Source: Pseudofulvimonas gallinarii
Lineage (GTDB): Bacteria > Pseudomonadota > Gammaproteobacteria > Xanthomonadales > UBA2363
Direction: 5' to 3'
NCBI RefSeq assembly: GCF_004343305.1
Contig: NZ_SMAF01000024.1
Coordinates: forward strand, 1-48,000
DNA: 48,000 nucleotides
The notes under the pieces are model-generated. The model was not told the DNA's origin. It made no database searches and saw nothing but the letters and a program-made list of their open reading frames with translations. Positions within the stretch are counted from its first letter, which is position 1. Every line of letters starts with the position of its first letter. Both the position numbers and the translations under genes were made by a program. Positions 1 through 8,291 of the stretch are shown here, piece by piece.

Positions 1-199
1 GCACGATGGCACGATCACGTTCTTGCACCACCTGGCGCTGACGCGCAACGGTCTCCAGGGCGGCATCGCGTTCGGCGCACGCCCGCTCATGATCGCGTTG
101 GGTGGTCTGCACCGTCGCCGCCATCGACGACAGCAGCGCCTGGGCCGCCTCGCGCAGCTGTACGGGGTCGTCGATGTCATCGAGCATGGACCAATCCAT
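1..199 (-). CDS. tnpC: IS66 transposase TnpC, N-terminal part, cut by window edge
   Basis: The minus-strand ATG at 199 opens a frame that runs out of the window with no stop. It begins MDWSMLDDIDDPVQLREAAQ and continues into a charged, probably coiled-coil stretch rich in Arg, Glu and Gln (about residues 30-66). This resembles the N-terminus of IS66 transposases, which precedes a zinc-finger-like region and the DDE domain. Only about 66 residues are visible, so neither the catalytic residues nor intactness can be judged. It lies 19 bp downstream of tnpB, as expected for IS66. Confidence 0.75.
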   Translation of the reverse strand, partial: MDWSMLDDIDDPVQLREAAQALLSSMAATVQTTQRDHERACAERDAALETVARQRQVVQERDRAIV

Positions 200-218
200 G
201 CGCGTAGTATGCCATACT

Positions 219-560
219 CTATATCTGTTTACAACCAGATATTGGCGCATCCGACAGCCGTCGCCAGTCCACGCCCATGCTCAACCATGCGAACTGCTCG
301 GCGCTCAGCGTCCAGCTCGTCGCGCCCGCCCGCGGCCACACGAATCGCCCCTGGTGCAGGCGGCGCACCGCCAGCCACACCCCGTGCCGATCACAGCTGA
401 GCAGCTTGATCCGTGTGCCGGCGCGATTGCAGAACACATACGCCTCGCCCTCGATCGGTTCACGGTCCAGCACCGTTCGTACCGCAACCAGCAAACGATC
501 CATGCCGCAGCGCAGGTCGGTGGGCGCCGTCACCAGCCACCATGAGGTCAGGGTCAGCAT
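219..560 (-). CDS. tnpB: IS66 accessory protein TnpB
   Basis: A 113-residue protein of the usual size for IS66 Orf2/TnpB. The family hallmarks are visible: a D-L-R-C-G-M-D-R-L-L segment near residue 17, the C-N-R-A-G-T-R-I-K-L-L strand near residue 45, and the D-R-H-G-V-W-L segment followed by R-R-L-H-Q-G-R-F. TnpB is required together with TnpA and TnpC for IS66 transposition; its biochemical role is not settled. The start overlaps the end of tnpA by 7 bp, the typical translational coupling in this family. The frame is intact, unlike its upstream neighbour. Confidence 0.9.
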   Translation of the reverse strand: MLTLTSWWLVTAPTDLRCGMDRLLVAVRTVLDREPIEGEAYVFCNRAGTRIKLLSCDRHGVWLAVRRLHQGRFVWPRAGATSWTLSAEQFAWLSMGVDWRRLSDAPISGCKQI

Positions 561-885
561 GACGACAAGGCCCGCACCAGCGCCGCGACATCCGATGGAT
601 CAGGCACACCCGCCAGGCGCACACGCAGGCCATTGCCGAGGCAGACCTCCATCATCGACGACGTCACGGGCGTCATGCTGGCGGGCGCCACCCGGATCGG
701 CACCAGCGAACGCGTAACCGGCACCGCGCAATCGGCTTCATCCCGATCCGTTCGCAGTTGCCGACGCCAGTAGCCGAAGCTGGCCAACGACAACGCATGC
801 CGCCGGCAATATACGCCGACTGGCTCAGGCCACTGGATTGCCAGGCGGCCATATGGGCCGCCCATCGGGTACCCTTGCTGGGCAT
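554..885 (-). pseudogene. tnpA: IS66 tnpA, frameshifted by a 2-bp insertion
   Basis: The natural start is the ATG at 885 (MPSKGTRWAAHMAAWQSSGL...), the helix-turn-helix N-terminus of IS66 Orf1. After ...LSQSAY the expected continuation CRRHALSLASFGYWRRQL is present but in another frame. The plus strand reads CAATATACG at 807-815; removing one TA (or AT) pair restores a continuous Y-C-R-R-H frame. Downstream of the shift the frame runs to the stop at 554 with the normal C-terminal part and overlaps tnpB. The long alternative frame opening at 919 has an N-terminus unlike TnpA. Programmed frameshifting is not known for this gene, so I read it as a disabled tnpA. Confidence 0.82.
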
Positions 886-935
886 GACGGGGCTCCATCG
901 AATTGAGGGTGCCCATCAAACCCCGCTGGCGACCG

Positions 936-1007
936 GGAAAACAGGTGTCGTCGGCAGACGCTTACCAATCAGCAGCGCGGAAACAGGTGTCGCGACCGGA
1001 CGCTTAC
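936..1007. repeat. IS66 subterminal repeat pair, 42-bp period
   Basis: Copies at 936-965 and 979-1007 share AAACAGGTGTCG and end in ACGCTTAC, differing in the centre. The outer copy forms the tip of the element. Repeated transposase-binding motifs near the tips are usual in IS66 elements, so these are probable TnpA/TnpC binding sites. Confidence 0.7.
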
Positions 1008-1052
1008 TTCCAGCCAGCCGGATGGCCGCCATCCAGGGAATTCCAGCAAGGA

Positions 1053-1081
1053 TTGTTGCCGACGCCCGAGGTCCGTATAAT
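1053..1081 (+). promoter_or_regulatory. Sigma-70 promoter of tRNA-Thr
   Basis: TTGTTG at 1053-1058 and a perfect TATAAT at 1076-1081 are separated by 17 bp, followed by a GC-rich discriminator and the tRNA 5' end 13 bp later. GC-rich discriminators are typical of stringently controlled stable-RNA promoters. The IS66 tip lies only 46 bp upstream of the -35, so the core promoter is intact but any upstream activating element may be displaced. Confidence 0.75.
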
Positions 1082-1093
1082 CGCGGGCCCAAC

Positions 1094-1169
<76 letters not shown>

Positions 1170-1177
1170 GGAAAAGG

Positions 1178-1203
1178 AAACGCCCGGCATCGCCGGGCGT
1201 TTC
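1178..1203. terminator. Bidirectional intrinsic terminator between tRNA-Thr and pilE
   Basis: AAACGCCCGGC (1178-1188), a 3-nt ATC loop, then GCCGGGCGTTT form an 11-bp perfect stem. The plus strand continues TTTCTG..., and the minus strand continues TTTCCTTTTCC. It can therefore end the tRNA transcript on the plus strand and the pilus operon transcript, downstream of pilE, on the minus strand. Confidence 0.85.
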
Positions 1204-1222
1204 TGCTTTCCGCTTCAAGCGC

Positions 1223-1672
1223 TTACCAGCAACGGCCGGGACCGTCGGTGCCTGTAGCGCCCTTGACGCCGAGGTTGTTGATCGAAAGAGTGCCACACTT
1301 GGTATCGAGAGCCTGGTTACCGCAGCTGCCCGAGCTCGCCGGGGTAGCAGTGAGCGTATAGCTCATGTTGCCAGGACCCAATGCGATGGTCGCCGTGTAG
1401 CAACCCTGTTCAGACTGGTTGTTCGCAAAACCCAAACCATTGGGCTTGGGCGTCGTCAGCGCATTGGTGTACTGACCGCGCGCGGTGAAAAAACGCTCCT
1501 GCTCGCCGGCGATCCGGTTGAGGAGAGCCTTTCCATCGGCACGCTTGGACTTCCGCACGTATTCAACGTAGTTGGGATAGGCAATCGCGCTCAGCAGGCC
1601 GATGATCGCCACCACGATCATCAGCTCGATCAACGTAAAACCCGCGGCACCTTTCAAACTGGCTTGCTTCAT
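1223..1672 (-). CDS. pilE: Type IV pilin-like protein PilE
   Basis: A 149-residue class III signal protein. A short basic leader ([11 protein letters not shown]) is followed by F-T-L-I-E-L-M-I-V, with the conserved Glu at +5 after the predicted PilD cleavage between Gly11 and Phe12, and a hydrophobic helix to about residue 32. The C-terminal domain carries four cysteines that could form the D-region disulfide. It is the last gene of the fimT-pilV-pilW-pilX-pilY1-pilE operon, 30 bp after pilY1, and is followed by a strong terminator. In Pseudomonas and Xanthomonas this position holds the minor pilin PilE, which helps prime pilus assembly. A major-pilin role is less likely from context. Confidence 0.9.
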   Translation of the reverse strand: MKQASLKGAAGFTLIELMIVVAIIGLLSAIAYPNYVEYVRKSKRADGKALLNRIAGEQERFFTARGQYTNALTTPKPNGLGFANNQSEQGCYTATIALGPGNMSYTLTATPASSGSCGNQALDTKCGTLSINNLGVKGATGTDGPGRCW

Positions 1673-1702
1673 GCGGTTTACTCCTTTAACGGCACCATCG
1701 GA

Positions 1703-4700
1703 TTACTGGACCGGGATATCACGCCAGCCGCTGCGGCGACGGATGGGCACACCATTGATCCGCGTGCCCATCACGGCCATTACGCCCGAACTAGGATCAA
1801 TGAACGATGTCAGGTCGGCCGGACCATTTCGCAGCTCGCCAACCTGATTCAAGGGACCGTCAACAAATGCACCGCCGCCGGCCGAGAATGAACCATCATC
1901 ATTCGCCGCACCTGGGAAGGCGAATCCGCCGGTCAGCGCCGACAGCACGTACACCGCTGAATTTCCCTGGGGCGAGCAAGGCTCGTCGGAAGGGATGTAG
2001 CTACCGATCGCGACGATGTTGCTGGAGAAACTCACCGGCAAGCTCATGTCGATCACACGTTCGCCATCCACTACACCACCGGGTGCGCCGGGATTTCCGA
2101 GCAGGATGTACCAGCCGCGCCGATTCTGTGGGATGGGGCGGGTCCGGTCCATGCTGATGGTGCCATCTGCGCGCACGCTTACCGTCTGCTCCACCAGACT
2201 TGCGAGTGTAATGGGATAGGACGCGCAGCCCGGGCCACATTCGCGAATGCCGTAGATGGCTTGGCGCGGAATCTCGGTTTCACGGTCATGGTCCTCCAGA
2301 TACTTGCCGGTACCTACAACCGCGATCATCTCACCAGTCGTCGGATCCGCGAACAGGCTCGGCCCGGATGTAATGGGTCGCGTGTTTGAACCGGTGAACA
2401 TGCGGTCAACACGCGCGCCACCCACATCGCTCCAGCCCCGACCCTTGAAGTCGATACGGAAAAGATTCCCGTTAAGGTCGCCTGCGACTGCAAAATCCAG
2501 CTCGTAGTCGAGCTCGTAGTCCGCCAATTGAACGGTGGCAAGACCACGAGCACCGGCCACCGGAATTCCAACGGTCTGCCCATCGGAAATCCGGATGACG
2601 AACACCATACCGTCACTGTCGCCTCCAGGAACAAAGTGTGTGTCAGGCCGCTCGTTAGGCAAATTGCGGGTGGCGTAATCGAAACGCGCTTCACTGTTGT
2701 AGCCCGACGGAACTACAGCAACCCAGGTTCCGTCACTCAGGCGATAGACGTTTGGTCGACCATATGTATACCCGAGATGAGCATGACCCTCGTCTGTGAA
2801 TTCCCACAGAACCCTGGGATTCTCCGGCTCGGTAATATCCAGGGCATACACGCCCTGACCGCCCAAGCCAAGCGTACCAATCAGCACGGTGCGCCATTGG
2901 TCATTGATATAGACATCATGATCGATGGGCGTGTTGTTCACGAAGGGAACGAACTGGTAGTCGGGTGACGTCAGGCGCGCGAGATTGGGGACAAGGCGAT
3001 TCGGGATGAATGCCCAAGATTCACGCCCGGTTTCGGCCTCGAACGCATGAAGCATGCCGTCATTGGCACCAACATATAGCATCGGCAGTCGACGCTGGTG
3101 TGTGCGTCGGAAATCCTCATACGCACTTCCCCCCTCGGCAAAGCCGACGCGGCCACGATAACCGAAGCGCGGAGCGCTGACGCTGATAAGACTGGAACCA
3201 ATGATCGGTCCCAGAAGGGAATCCCGACTGCGGAGCACACCACCATTCTGCTGTTCATCACTTCGATTGCCCCGAATCCAATCCACTCGTCTCTGGCCAA
3301 GCGAATCTTCGGAGTTGCTCATTGGATTGATGCTCAGCCAAGCACGTTGGTCAGCACTCAAGTTCCCCCAACTGAACTCGGTCTGGCTGGCCGGGCCTGA
3401 GCCCGCCGTATTCGTCAGGATTCGGCGAGATCCGGGAGTGCGGGATGTCAACTGCTCGCCGGCACTGAGCGACCACTCCATTACGTCCGTGGGCTCTCCT
3501 GTTTCTATATTGACTGCTCGAGCAATAACATCACCACTCCAGCGCCCGGTGTCATAGGAAGCCTCGTACATCACCGCATCACTTCTGAGGAATGATGTCG
3601 ATCCGGCGCTGCCGACAACACCTTGGCGTCGACTGATATTGTCCATGATCGCCGACAACGCATTGACGAGTTCCTGTGGGTTATTGGCACTGAGGAACGA
3701 ACCGCGACTGTTAACGGCCGCATGCCATGCGTCATCAATGGCGGATGAGGTGTCTGCCCGCGCACCCGGCCACTGAATTTCGCCCCGACGTAGCGCGCGC
3801 AAAGTCGCGTCGTCGTTTGTCAGCGTCGACCCGGCACCAAACGTCACCATAAAATTTACCATGCGCTGCCAGTTGGCAGGGTCATTAGCCGGGTTGAAAT
3901 AGATCTCGTCCTCAGCCGTAGCGCCACTGACGATACCGGTTCGACGATCTCCAATATGGCTGGGGACGTTATTCTCAAGAGTATCGCGAAGATCTCTCGC
4001 GTAATAATACATAGCCAAATCTGCGAGATTTGGGACTGTATTATTACGCTGCGATTGATTGAAATAGATTGCGGCAGCGTTCCCCTGGACAATCCGCCCA
4101 TCCGCCAACACCCGCCCGCTGTCGTCATATTCACCAACACCCGATGGCGCCGAGCCATTCCAGTAACCGTCGGTCATCATGACGTGAAAGTTCTGGCGAC
4201 AAGAGAGCTCACGACCGTAGCCTGCATCCCAATAGGGATTCCTCTCGTTGCTAGAACTACGCTCAAAGAATCGCCCCGCCCGAGCAAAGGTGGCCCGCAT
4301 TGGAGTGCCACCGTTGTACCTCGGTGTGCGGAGCCAGTTGTAGAACGACGTTCGCCAAGACGTATCATCTGTCCCGTCGGCCCGACGTCGCACAAGGGAT
4401 TTGATCTCGGTCGAGGCGGGCAACTGGTTGGTATTGAAATTCTGCCAGGCCACTCGCACCGACTGATCCATGTTCGCTACCGCAGTCGACAGCGCGCTTC
4501 GCGCCGCAAGACTGCGGAAGCGGTAGTAGGAGAACCAGTTGGCGAAGTTCTGCTGGATCGCAGCACTCTGGCTCGCCACGATGCGCACATCACCCGGCGC
4601 ACTGTTACCTACGCAATAAAAGGCGCGCTGATTGGAGCCGCTTGCAACACCACTCGGGAAATTGTCCGTTTTCCACCCTGAGGAGTAGTCAGCACTCTGG

Positions 4701-5074
4701 CTGTTTGTCACCCTATACCGAGTTGTCAGATTGACCGTGCCATAGGTCGTATTCAAGCCATCAACCCAGGCATTCGTCAATGATGAATTGGGATATGGAG
4801 TTCCATCCGGGCGCAACGGCGGTGGATATTCAAGCGCCGGGTTGAAGTACATCGAATTCGAAGCGGAGTTGTACCAGCTACAATTTGTTCCAGGACTGTT
4901 CTGGCTTGCACTGGGCATATGGCCCCAGGCCATACTCCCCGAGTCATCCAGACTGATCAGGATATTGGGGGCCACCGAAGCGTTCAGGCTTGGAGGGACT
5001 CGAGAAAGATCCAGTGAGGCTGCACCGGCACTTGCCGATACTGTCAACGCTACTGCGACGGTGAAGAGTTTCAT
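1703..5074 (-). CDS. pilY1: Type IV pilus tip adhesin / assembly factor PilY1
   Basis: A 1123-residue secreted protein, of the usual PilY1 length. It has a cleavable signal peptide (about residues 1-18), then an N-terminal VWA-like domain with the metal-ion-dependent adhesion motif D-D-S-G-S at 43-47 and a later T-D-G near residue 300. A C-terminal beta-propeller (about 660-1010) opens with L-Y-V-G-A-N-D-G and contains a likely calcium loop, G-D-L-N-G-N, near 865. PilY1 sits at the pilus tip with the minor pilins and acts in adhesion, mechanosensing and counteracting retraction. It lies between pilX and pilE. Much of the gene is AT-richer than the window (25 of 60 bases are G or C in 3961-4020), suggesting variable surface selection or transfer. 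Confidence 0.93.
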   Translation of the reverse strand: MKLFTVAVALTVSASAGAASLDLSRVPPSLNASVAPNILISLDDSGSMAWGHMPSASQNSPGTNCSWYNSASNSMYFNPALEYPPPLRPDGTPYPNSSLTNAWVDGLNTTYGTVNLTTRYRVTNSQSADYSSGWKTDNFPSGVASGSNQRAFYCVGNSAPGDVRIVASQSAAIQQNFANWFSYYRFRSLAARSALSTAVANMDQSVRVAWQNFNTNQLPASTEIKSLVRRRADGTDDTSWRTSFYNWLRTPRYNGGTPMRATFARAGRFFERSSSNERNPYWDAGYGRELSCRQNFHVMMTDGYWNGSAPSGVGEYDDSGRVLADGRIVQGNAAAIYFNQSQRNNTVPNLADLAMYYYARDLRDTLENNVPSHIGDRRTGIVSGATAEDEIYFNPANDPANWQRMVNFMVTFGAGSTLTNDDATLRALRRGEIQWPGARADTSSAIDDAWHAAVNSRGSFLSANNPQELVNALSAIMDNISRRQGVVGSAGSTSFLRSDAVMYEASYDTGRWSGDVIARAVNIETGEPTDVMEWSLSAGEQLTSRTPGSRRILTNTAGSGPASQTEFSWGNLSADQRAWLSINPMSNSEDSLGQRRVDWIRGNRSDEQQNGGVLRSRDSLLGPIIGSSLISVSAPRFGYRGRVGFAEGGSAYEDFRRTHQRRLPMLYVGANDGMLHAFEAETGRESWAFIPNRLVPNLARLTSPDYQFVPFVNNTPIDHDVYINDQWRTVLIGTLGLGGQGVYALDITEPENPRVLWEFTDEGHAHLGYTYGRPNVYRLSDGTWVAVVPSGYNSEARFDYATRNLPNERPDTHFVPGGDSDGMVFVIRISDGQTVGIPVAGARGLATVQLADYELDYELDFAVAGDLNGNLFRIDFKGRGWSDVGGARVDRMFTGSNTRPITSGPSLFADPTTGEMIAVVGTGKYLEDHDRETEIPRQAIYGIRECGPGCASYPITLASLVEQTVSVRADGTISMDRTRPIPQNRRGWYILLGNPGAPGGVVDGERVIDMSLPVSFSSNIVAIGSYIPSDEPCSPQGNSAVYVLSALTGGFAFPGAANDDGSFSAGGGAFVDGPLNQVGELRNGPADLTSFIDPSSGVMAVMGTRINGVPIRRRSGWRDIPVQ

Positions 5075-5103
5075 GATTCAACCTCCCGGATGGGAAAAAG
5101 GTG

Positions 5104-5793
5104 TCAGGGCGTAGGCGCTTCCGCGTCACCCATGATGCCGATGTAGTAGCTTTCGGCGACGCGCATGACATTGGCTGTCGAGCCGACGCTGCGCCCGGTT
5201 ATGCGATAGACATTGGGCGGTGGAGTGGCGCTGCCGCTGCCGGCGGCATCGACGCCACCGAATGAGCCCACCTGGCCACCCGTAGCGCAGCCGGTGCAGC
5301 GCACAACCCCCATGTTCTCGACCATGAACTGGGGCCGCTGTGCCATGCCCGCACCTTCATGGCTGGACAAGGCACCGTCGGCGATCAGTTCGGACGGGTA
5401 ATCATGGATGAACTCCCCGCCCCAAGTGCTGCTCCAGTCCGGCAAGGACCGAAACTGATTGGCGAGCGCAATCGCATCCTCGCAGTCGCCGTTTACGTTC
5501 GCCGGGTCGATTTCCTCACGCGCCAGGACGGTGTCACTGGTACGACAGGCACCAATCAACTGGTCGCCGCGGGAATGGAAATCGCGAATCCACTTCTCTC
5601 CGGCACGCAGCGCGCTTTCAGCGCCGGCCTCCGCGATCGAAGCATTGCGCAGATTGCCGGCCATACGCTCCTGCATGACTACGCCACTCATCGCCGTAAT
5701 TGCCATCAGTGAAGTGATAAGCAGGAAGATCAGGCCGATCACCAACGCCATACCCTGCTGTCTGGATTGATACTTCCGCATGACGGTGTGCAC
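5104..5793 (-). CDS. pilX: Minor pilin PilX
   Basis: About 229 residues from a GTG at 5793, chosen because a GAGG ribosome-binding sequence that overlaps the pilW stop lies 8 nt upstream. An upstream ATG at 5814 and a downstream ATG at 5781 are alternatives. The N-terminus has the PilX pattern: basic residues, Q-Q-G, then M-A-L-V-I-G-L-I-F-L-L-I with no Glu at +5, as in other PilX/GspK-like minor pilins, followed by A-M-S-G-V-V-M-Q-E-R-M-A-G-N near residue 40. PilX joins PilV, PilW and PilE in the tip complex that carries PilY1. It lies 29 bp upstream of pilY1. Confidence 0.9.
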   Translation of the reverse strand: MHTVMRKYQSRQQGMALVIGLIFLLITSLMAITAMSGVVMQERMAGNLRNASIAEAGAESALRAGEKWIRDFHSRGDQLIGACRTSDTVLAREEIDPANVNGDCEDAIALANQFRSLPDWSSTWGGEFIHDYPSELIADGALSSHEGAGMAQRPQFMVENMGVVRCTGCATGGQVGSFGGVDAAGSGSATPPPNVYRITGRSVGSTANVMRVAESYYIGIMGDAEAPTP

Positions 5794-5803
5794 GATAGCG
5801 CCC

Positions 5804-7144
5804 TCAGTATGCATTGTTTCGCAAAGCCACTACGGTCCGAAATTCACGCCTGAGCATGCGCCCTGGAGGAAGCCCGGACGGCAGGACCTGTACGGCGCCG
5901 GCAGGACAGCTGCTGTTGTACTGCGGGTCGCAGGCGACTTCGACGGCGTTGGCGGTGTTCGCCGTGCCATTGGCGAGAAAGCCGTACTGGTAGGACTCCT
6001 GACGCTCACCGGCATCATCGATCGTGTTGGCCAGCAGGTAGACCTCGATCGCCCTGACGGAACGCCATCCGCAATTCGCAAGGTCAAGCGCAGCGGCACC
6101 GGCAGACAGCGGCGGATTCATTGAGGGGTCCGGACAGTTGGTCGCTGTGGCGACCTGGTCGGCGGTCATCGGACGGACATTTCCCGCCCTATCCTCGACA
6201 TGATAGAGGAAATCCAGACGTTCGATTCCTTCGGCGATACTGACATCGATGCCGTTCTCGCGCCGGCGCAGCGCACTGATCATTCGGCCAGGTCGCGACG
6301 GATCATTCTCCAGGCGCAGGTAATAGCTGACCGTGACGAAGTCGGTATCGAAATCCGAAACCCTGACATCATTGAATACATCAAACGACGGCGCCTGGGC
6401 ATCGGCTAGCAGGCTTGCCCCTCCACCGACAAATGAACTTGCTGTCCCTGAGGCCGTCACCGGGACAAATGCCGTCGTGGCGTAGTCGCCCATGACAAGT
6501 ATGCGGCTGGGCCCGACTGTAAGTGGTGAGTTGAGGATGATGGCATTGTTGTCAATGACGCCGACAAAGCGCACAGCGAGTGGGACGCCGACCCCACGCA
6601 GGTAACGCAGAGTTAAAACGTCTGCACCGGCGGCTCGCGAACCAGCGGTGGTTCCGACATCCGGCACCGGACCGAAACCCGCCACGTTGAAGGTGTCCCA
6701 GCCCCGGTTGGGTACGGCGATATTGGCAGGTGAACAGCTGGTCCGACATTCGGTCCCGCGGACCATGAAGGCTGGCGAGATGAAATAACGACCACCTGTG
6801 ACGCCGGACTCGCTGGCACCTGGCAACCCCGTTTGTCGCAGGTCGGTACTTCCGAAATCGGCGAAACTGAGGATCGGTCGATCCGGATTCACGCGATTTC
6901 CACCGCCTCCCTCGCTGGCTTTTCGCGTGCCGCGCGTAGCCGATGCCATCCGGATGTCCTCGGCGATGCGGTCGAGCGCGAAGCGGCCATTCTCCTGGAG
7001 GCGCGCCAGTCCGTTCTCCATCCGGTTGATACCGGAAGTGGTCGTGAACAGCGAAGTGATGCCGATGACCAGCAGCAGGCCGATGACCATGGCGATCATC
7101 AGCTCGATCAGGGAGAAACCTCGGTGTCGAAACGTCTTGATCAT
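5804..7144 (-). CDS. pilW: Minor pilin PilW
   Basis: A 446-residue pilin-like protein. Basic leader M-I-K-T-F-R-H-R-G, then F-S-L-I-E-L-M-I-A-M with Glu at +5, a hydrophobic helix to about residue 30, then Asn-Arg-Met-Glu-Asn-Gly and R-F-A-L-D-R-I-A-E-D-I-R, the conserved PilW region. It is longer than many PilW proteins (often 270-400). The start overlaps the pilV stop by 4 bp (ATGA). It is expected to be processed by PilD and to take part in the pilus priming complex with PilV, PilX, PilE, FimT and PilY1. Confidence 0.91.
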   Translation of the reverse strand: MIKTFRHRGFSLIELMIAMVIGLLLVIGITSLFTTTSGINRMENGLARLQENGRFALDRIAEDIRMASATRGTRKASEGGGGNRVNPDRPILSFADFGSTDLRQTGLPGASESGVTGGRYFISPAFMVRGTECRTSCSPANIAVPNRGWDTFNVAGFGPVPDVGTTAGSRAAGADVLTLRYLRGVGVPLAVRFVGVIDNNAIILNSPLTVGPSRILVMGDYATTAFVPVTASGTASSFVGGGASLLADAQAPSFDVFNDVRVSDFDTDFVTVSYYLRLENDPSRPGRMISALRRRENGIDVSIAEGIERLDFLYHVEDRAGNVRPMTADQVATATNCPDPSMNPPLSAGAAALDLANCGWRSVRAIEVYLLANTIDDAGERQESYQYGFLANGTANTANAVEVACDPQYNSSCPAGAVQVLPSGLPPGRMLRREFRTVVALRNNAY

Positions 7145-7650
7145 GGCTGGATGATCCAGGAGAAGGCTCGTTGACTGGATTCCTGCGTCTGGCCGGTGTC
7201 ACCGACCTCACCCCAGCGAACACCCAGCGTGCAGGTGCCGTTGTAGGCGGCCGGAGCGTAGCCGCTGGGCGCGATGGAATTGCACTGGACGCGTACCTCG
7301 CCACCCGGCAAGCGCTGGTTGGCCATCTGTGCCCATGCCGCAAGATCGCGGGCGGCCAGATCTGTCGCATTGCAACTCGTGCAAGCATTTCCACCCGCGG
7401 TGGAGATCCAGTCGGTGTTGTACGCGCCCGCATTGACCGCGGCGAGATTGGCGCGGAGGCCATCGGCCATCGCCGTGGCGACATAGACGGCCTGCGAATG
7501 ATGATAGGCCTGATGGTTGCCGCGAACCGCCGACACCATCATCGCCGCCAGGCCCAGCAGGCCGACACTGAAGACGACAAGCGCGATCAGCACCTCTAGC
7601 AGCGAAAAACCTCTGCTCCGTCCGCACCCGGCTGGTGGAATATTGATCAT
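7141..7650 (-). CDS. pilV: Minor pilin PilV
   Basis: 169 residues from the ATG at 7650, which overlaps the fimT stop as TGATG. A GTG three codons upstream (7659) is also open. The leader G-C-G-R-S-R-G is followed by F-S-L-L-E-V-L-I-A-L, with the conserved Glu at +5 and a hydrophobic helix, then the small-residue segment G-L-A-A-M typical of PilV. Several cysteines in the C-terminal half may form disulfides in the periplasm. It overlaps pilW by 4 bp, so the two are almost certainly translated together. Confidence 0.9.
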   Translation of the reverse strand: MINIPPAGCGRSRGFSLLEVLIALVVFSVGLLGLAAMMVSAVRGNHQAYHHSQAVYVATAMADGLRANLAAVNAGAYNTDWISTAGGNACTSCNATDLAARDLAAWAQMANQRLPGGEVRVQCNSIAPSGYAPAAYNGTCTLGVRWGEVGDTGQTQESSQRAFSWIIQP

Positions 7651-8249
7651 CAGCTGCACCCCATCGTCAATCCCGGAAGACCCTTCACAGCCTGCGCCCG
7701 TCCCGCAACCGACACCTGGATGCCGGTGGAACGTGCGGCGTTACCATCCGGCCGGCAGAGTCCGAAACGCGCGCCGGTACTCGGGAGAACAGTCTGGCCC
7801 TGGGCGCCGAAAGCGATCTGGGCGACATTGGAGCCGCCGCCGGAGGCTCCCTCGATGGCACGCAGAAGGAACGCGGTTTCGGCCGAGGTGTAACCGCCAT
7901 TGATCGGGTCCTGGCTCTTCAGCGTGGGCTCGTCGCCATCCTGCGCGCCGTTCAGGTTGGTATCCGTCCAGATGTTCCAGCCATTCGCCCAGTCGCCACC
8001 GATGGCGACGATATAGGTGGGACGGGCCGTCTTGACCGCTTCGCTGCGCGCGGTCGAGAGATCGGCCAGCAGTGTATTGATCATCCCGGAGCTGCGGCTG
8101 TTCAGTCCGACCTCCCGCAGGCTGGGCACAGCCATGGCAAGCAGGATGGCCAGTACGGCAATGCTGATCATCAATTCAACCAGCGTGAAACCCGCCAGGC
8201 GCGTCGGCGCTGGTCGGGACGATGGTCGCGGGCGGTAGGGTGCATTCAT
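7650..8249 (-). CDS. fimT: Pseudopilin FimT (GspH/FimT family)
   Basis: 199 residues from the ATG at 8249, supported by AGGGAG six bases upstream; the frame is open further upstream but without pilin features. After a long Pro/Arg-rich leader (about 24 residues) comes G-F-T-L-V-E-L-M-I-S-I-A-V with Glu at +5 and P-S-L-R-E near residue 45, the GspH/FimT signature, then L-L-A-D-L-S-T-A-R-S-E-A. In several gammaproteobacteria FimT binds DNA during natural transformation. It is the first gene of the minor pilin operon, and a perfect palindrome lies just upstream of its start. Confidence 0.88.
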   Translation of the reverse strand: MNAPYRPRPSSRPAPTRLAGFTLVELMISIAVLAILLAMAVPSLREVGLNSRSSGMINTLLADLSTARSEAVKTARPTYIVAIGGDWANGWNIWTDTNLNGAQDGDEPTLKSQDPINGGYTSAETAFLLRAIEGASGGGSNVAQIAFGAQGQTVLPSTGARFGLCRPDGNAARSTGIQVSVAGRAQAVKGLPGLTMGCS

Positions 8250-8272
8250 ACGACTCTCCCTGATGGATGCAG

Positions 8273-8291
8273 TCTGGACGTCGCGTCCAGA
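8273..8291. promoter_or_regulatory. Perfect 8+3+8 palindrome upstream of fimT
   Basis: TCTGGACG, TCG, CGTCCAGA at 8273-8291 ends 24 bp upstream of the fimT start codon. It has no T-run, so it is not an intrinsic terminator. It could be an operator or a hairpin in the leader of the pilus operon mRNA. The position is seen; the role is inferred. Confidence 0.45.

Larger units (their letters stand above)
1..1007 (-). mobile_element. IS66-family insertion sequence, right-hand part (left end outside window)
   Basis: On the minus strand the order is tnpA (broken), tnpB, then the start of tnpC, which is the normal IS66 order. The element appears to begin at 1007, where the minus strand reads GTAAGCGTCCGGTCGCGACA, a typical IS66-type end. 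A related segment ending in the same CGCTTAC lies 42 bp inside, at 936-965. The other end and any 8-bp target duplication lie beyond position 1. The bordering bases on the chromosomal side are 1008-1015. The 3-gene layout and the end sequence are seen directly; the exact boundary is inferred. Confidence 0.85.
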
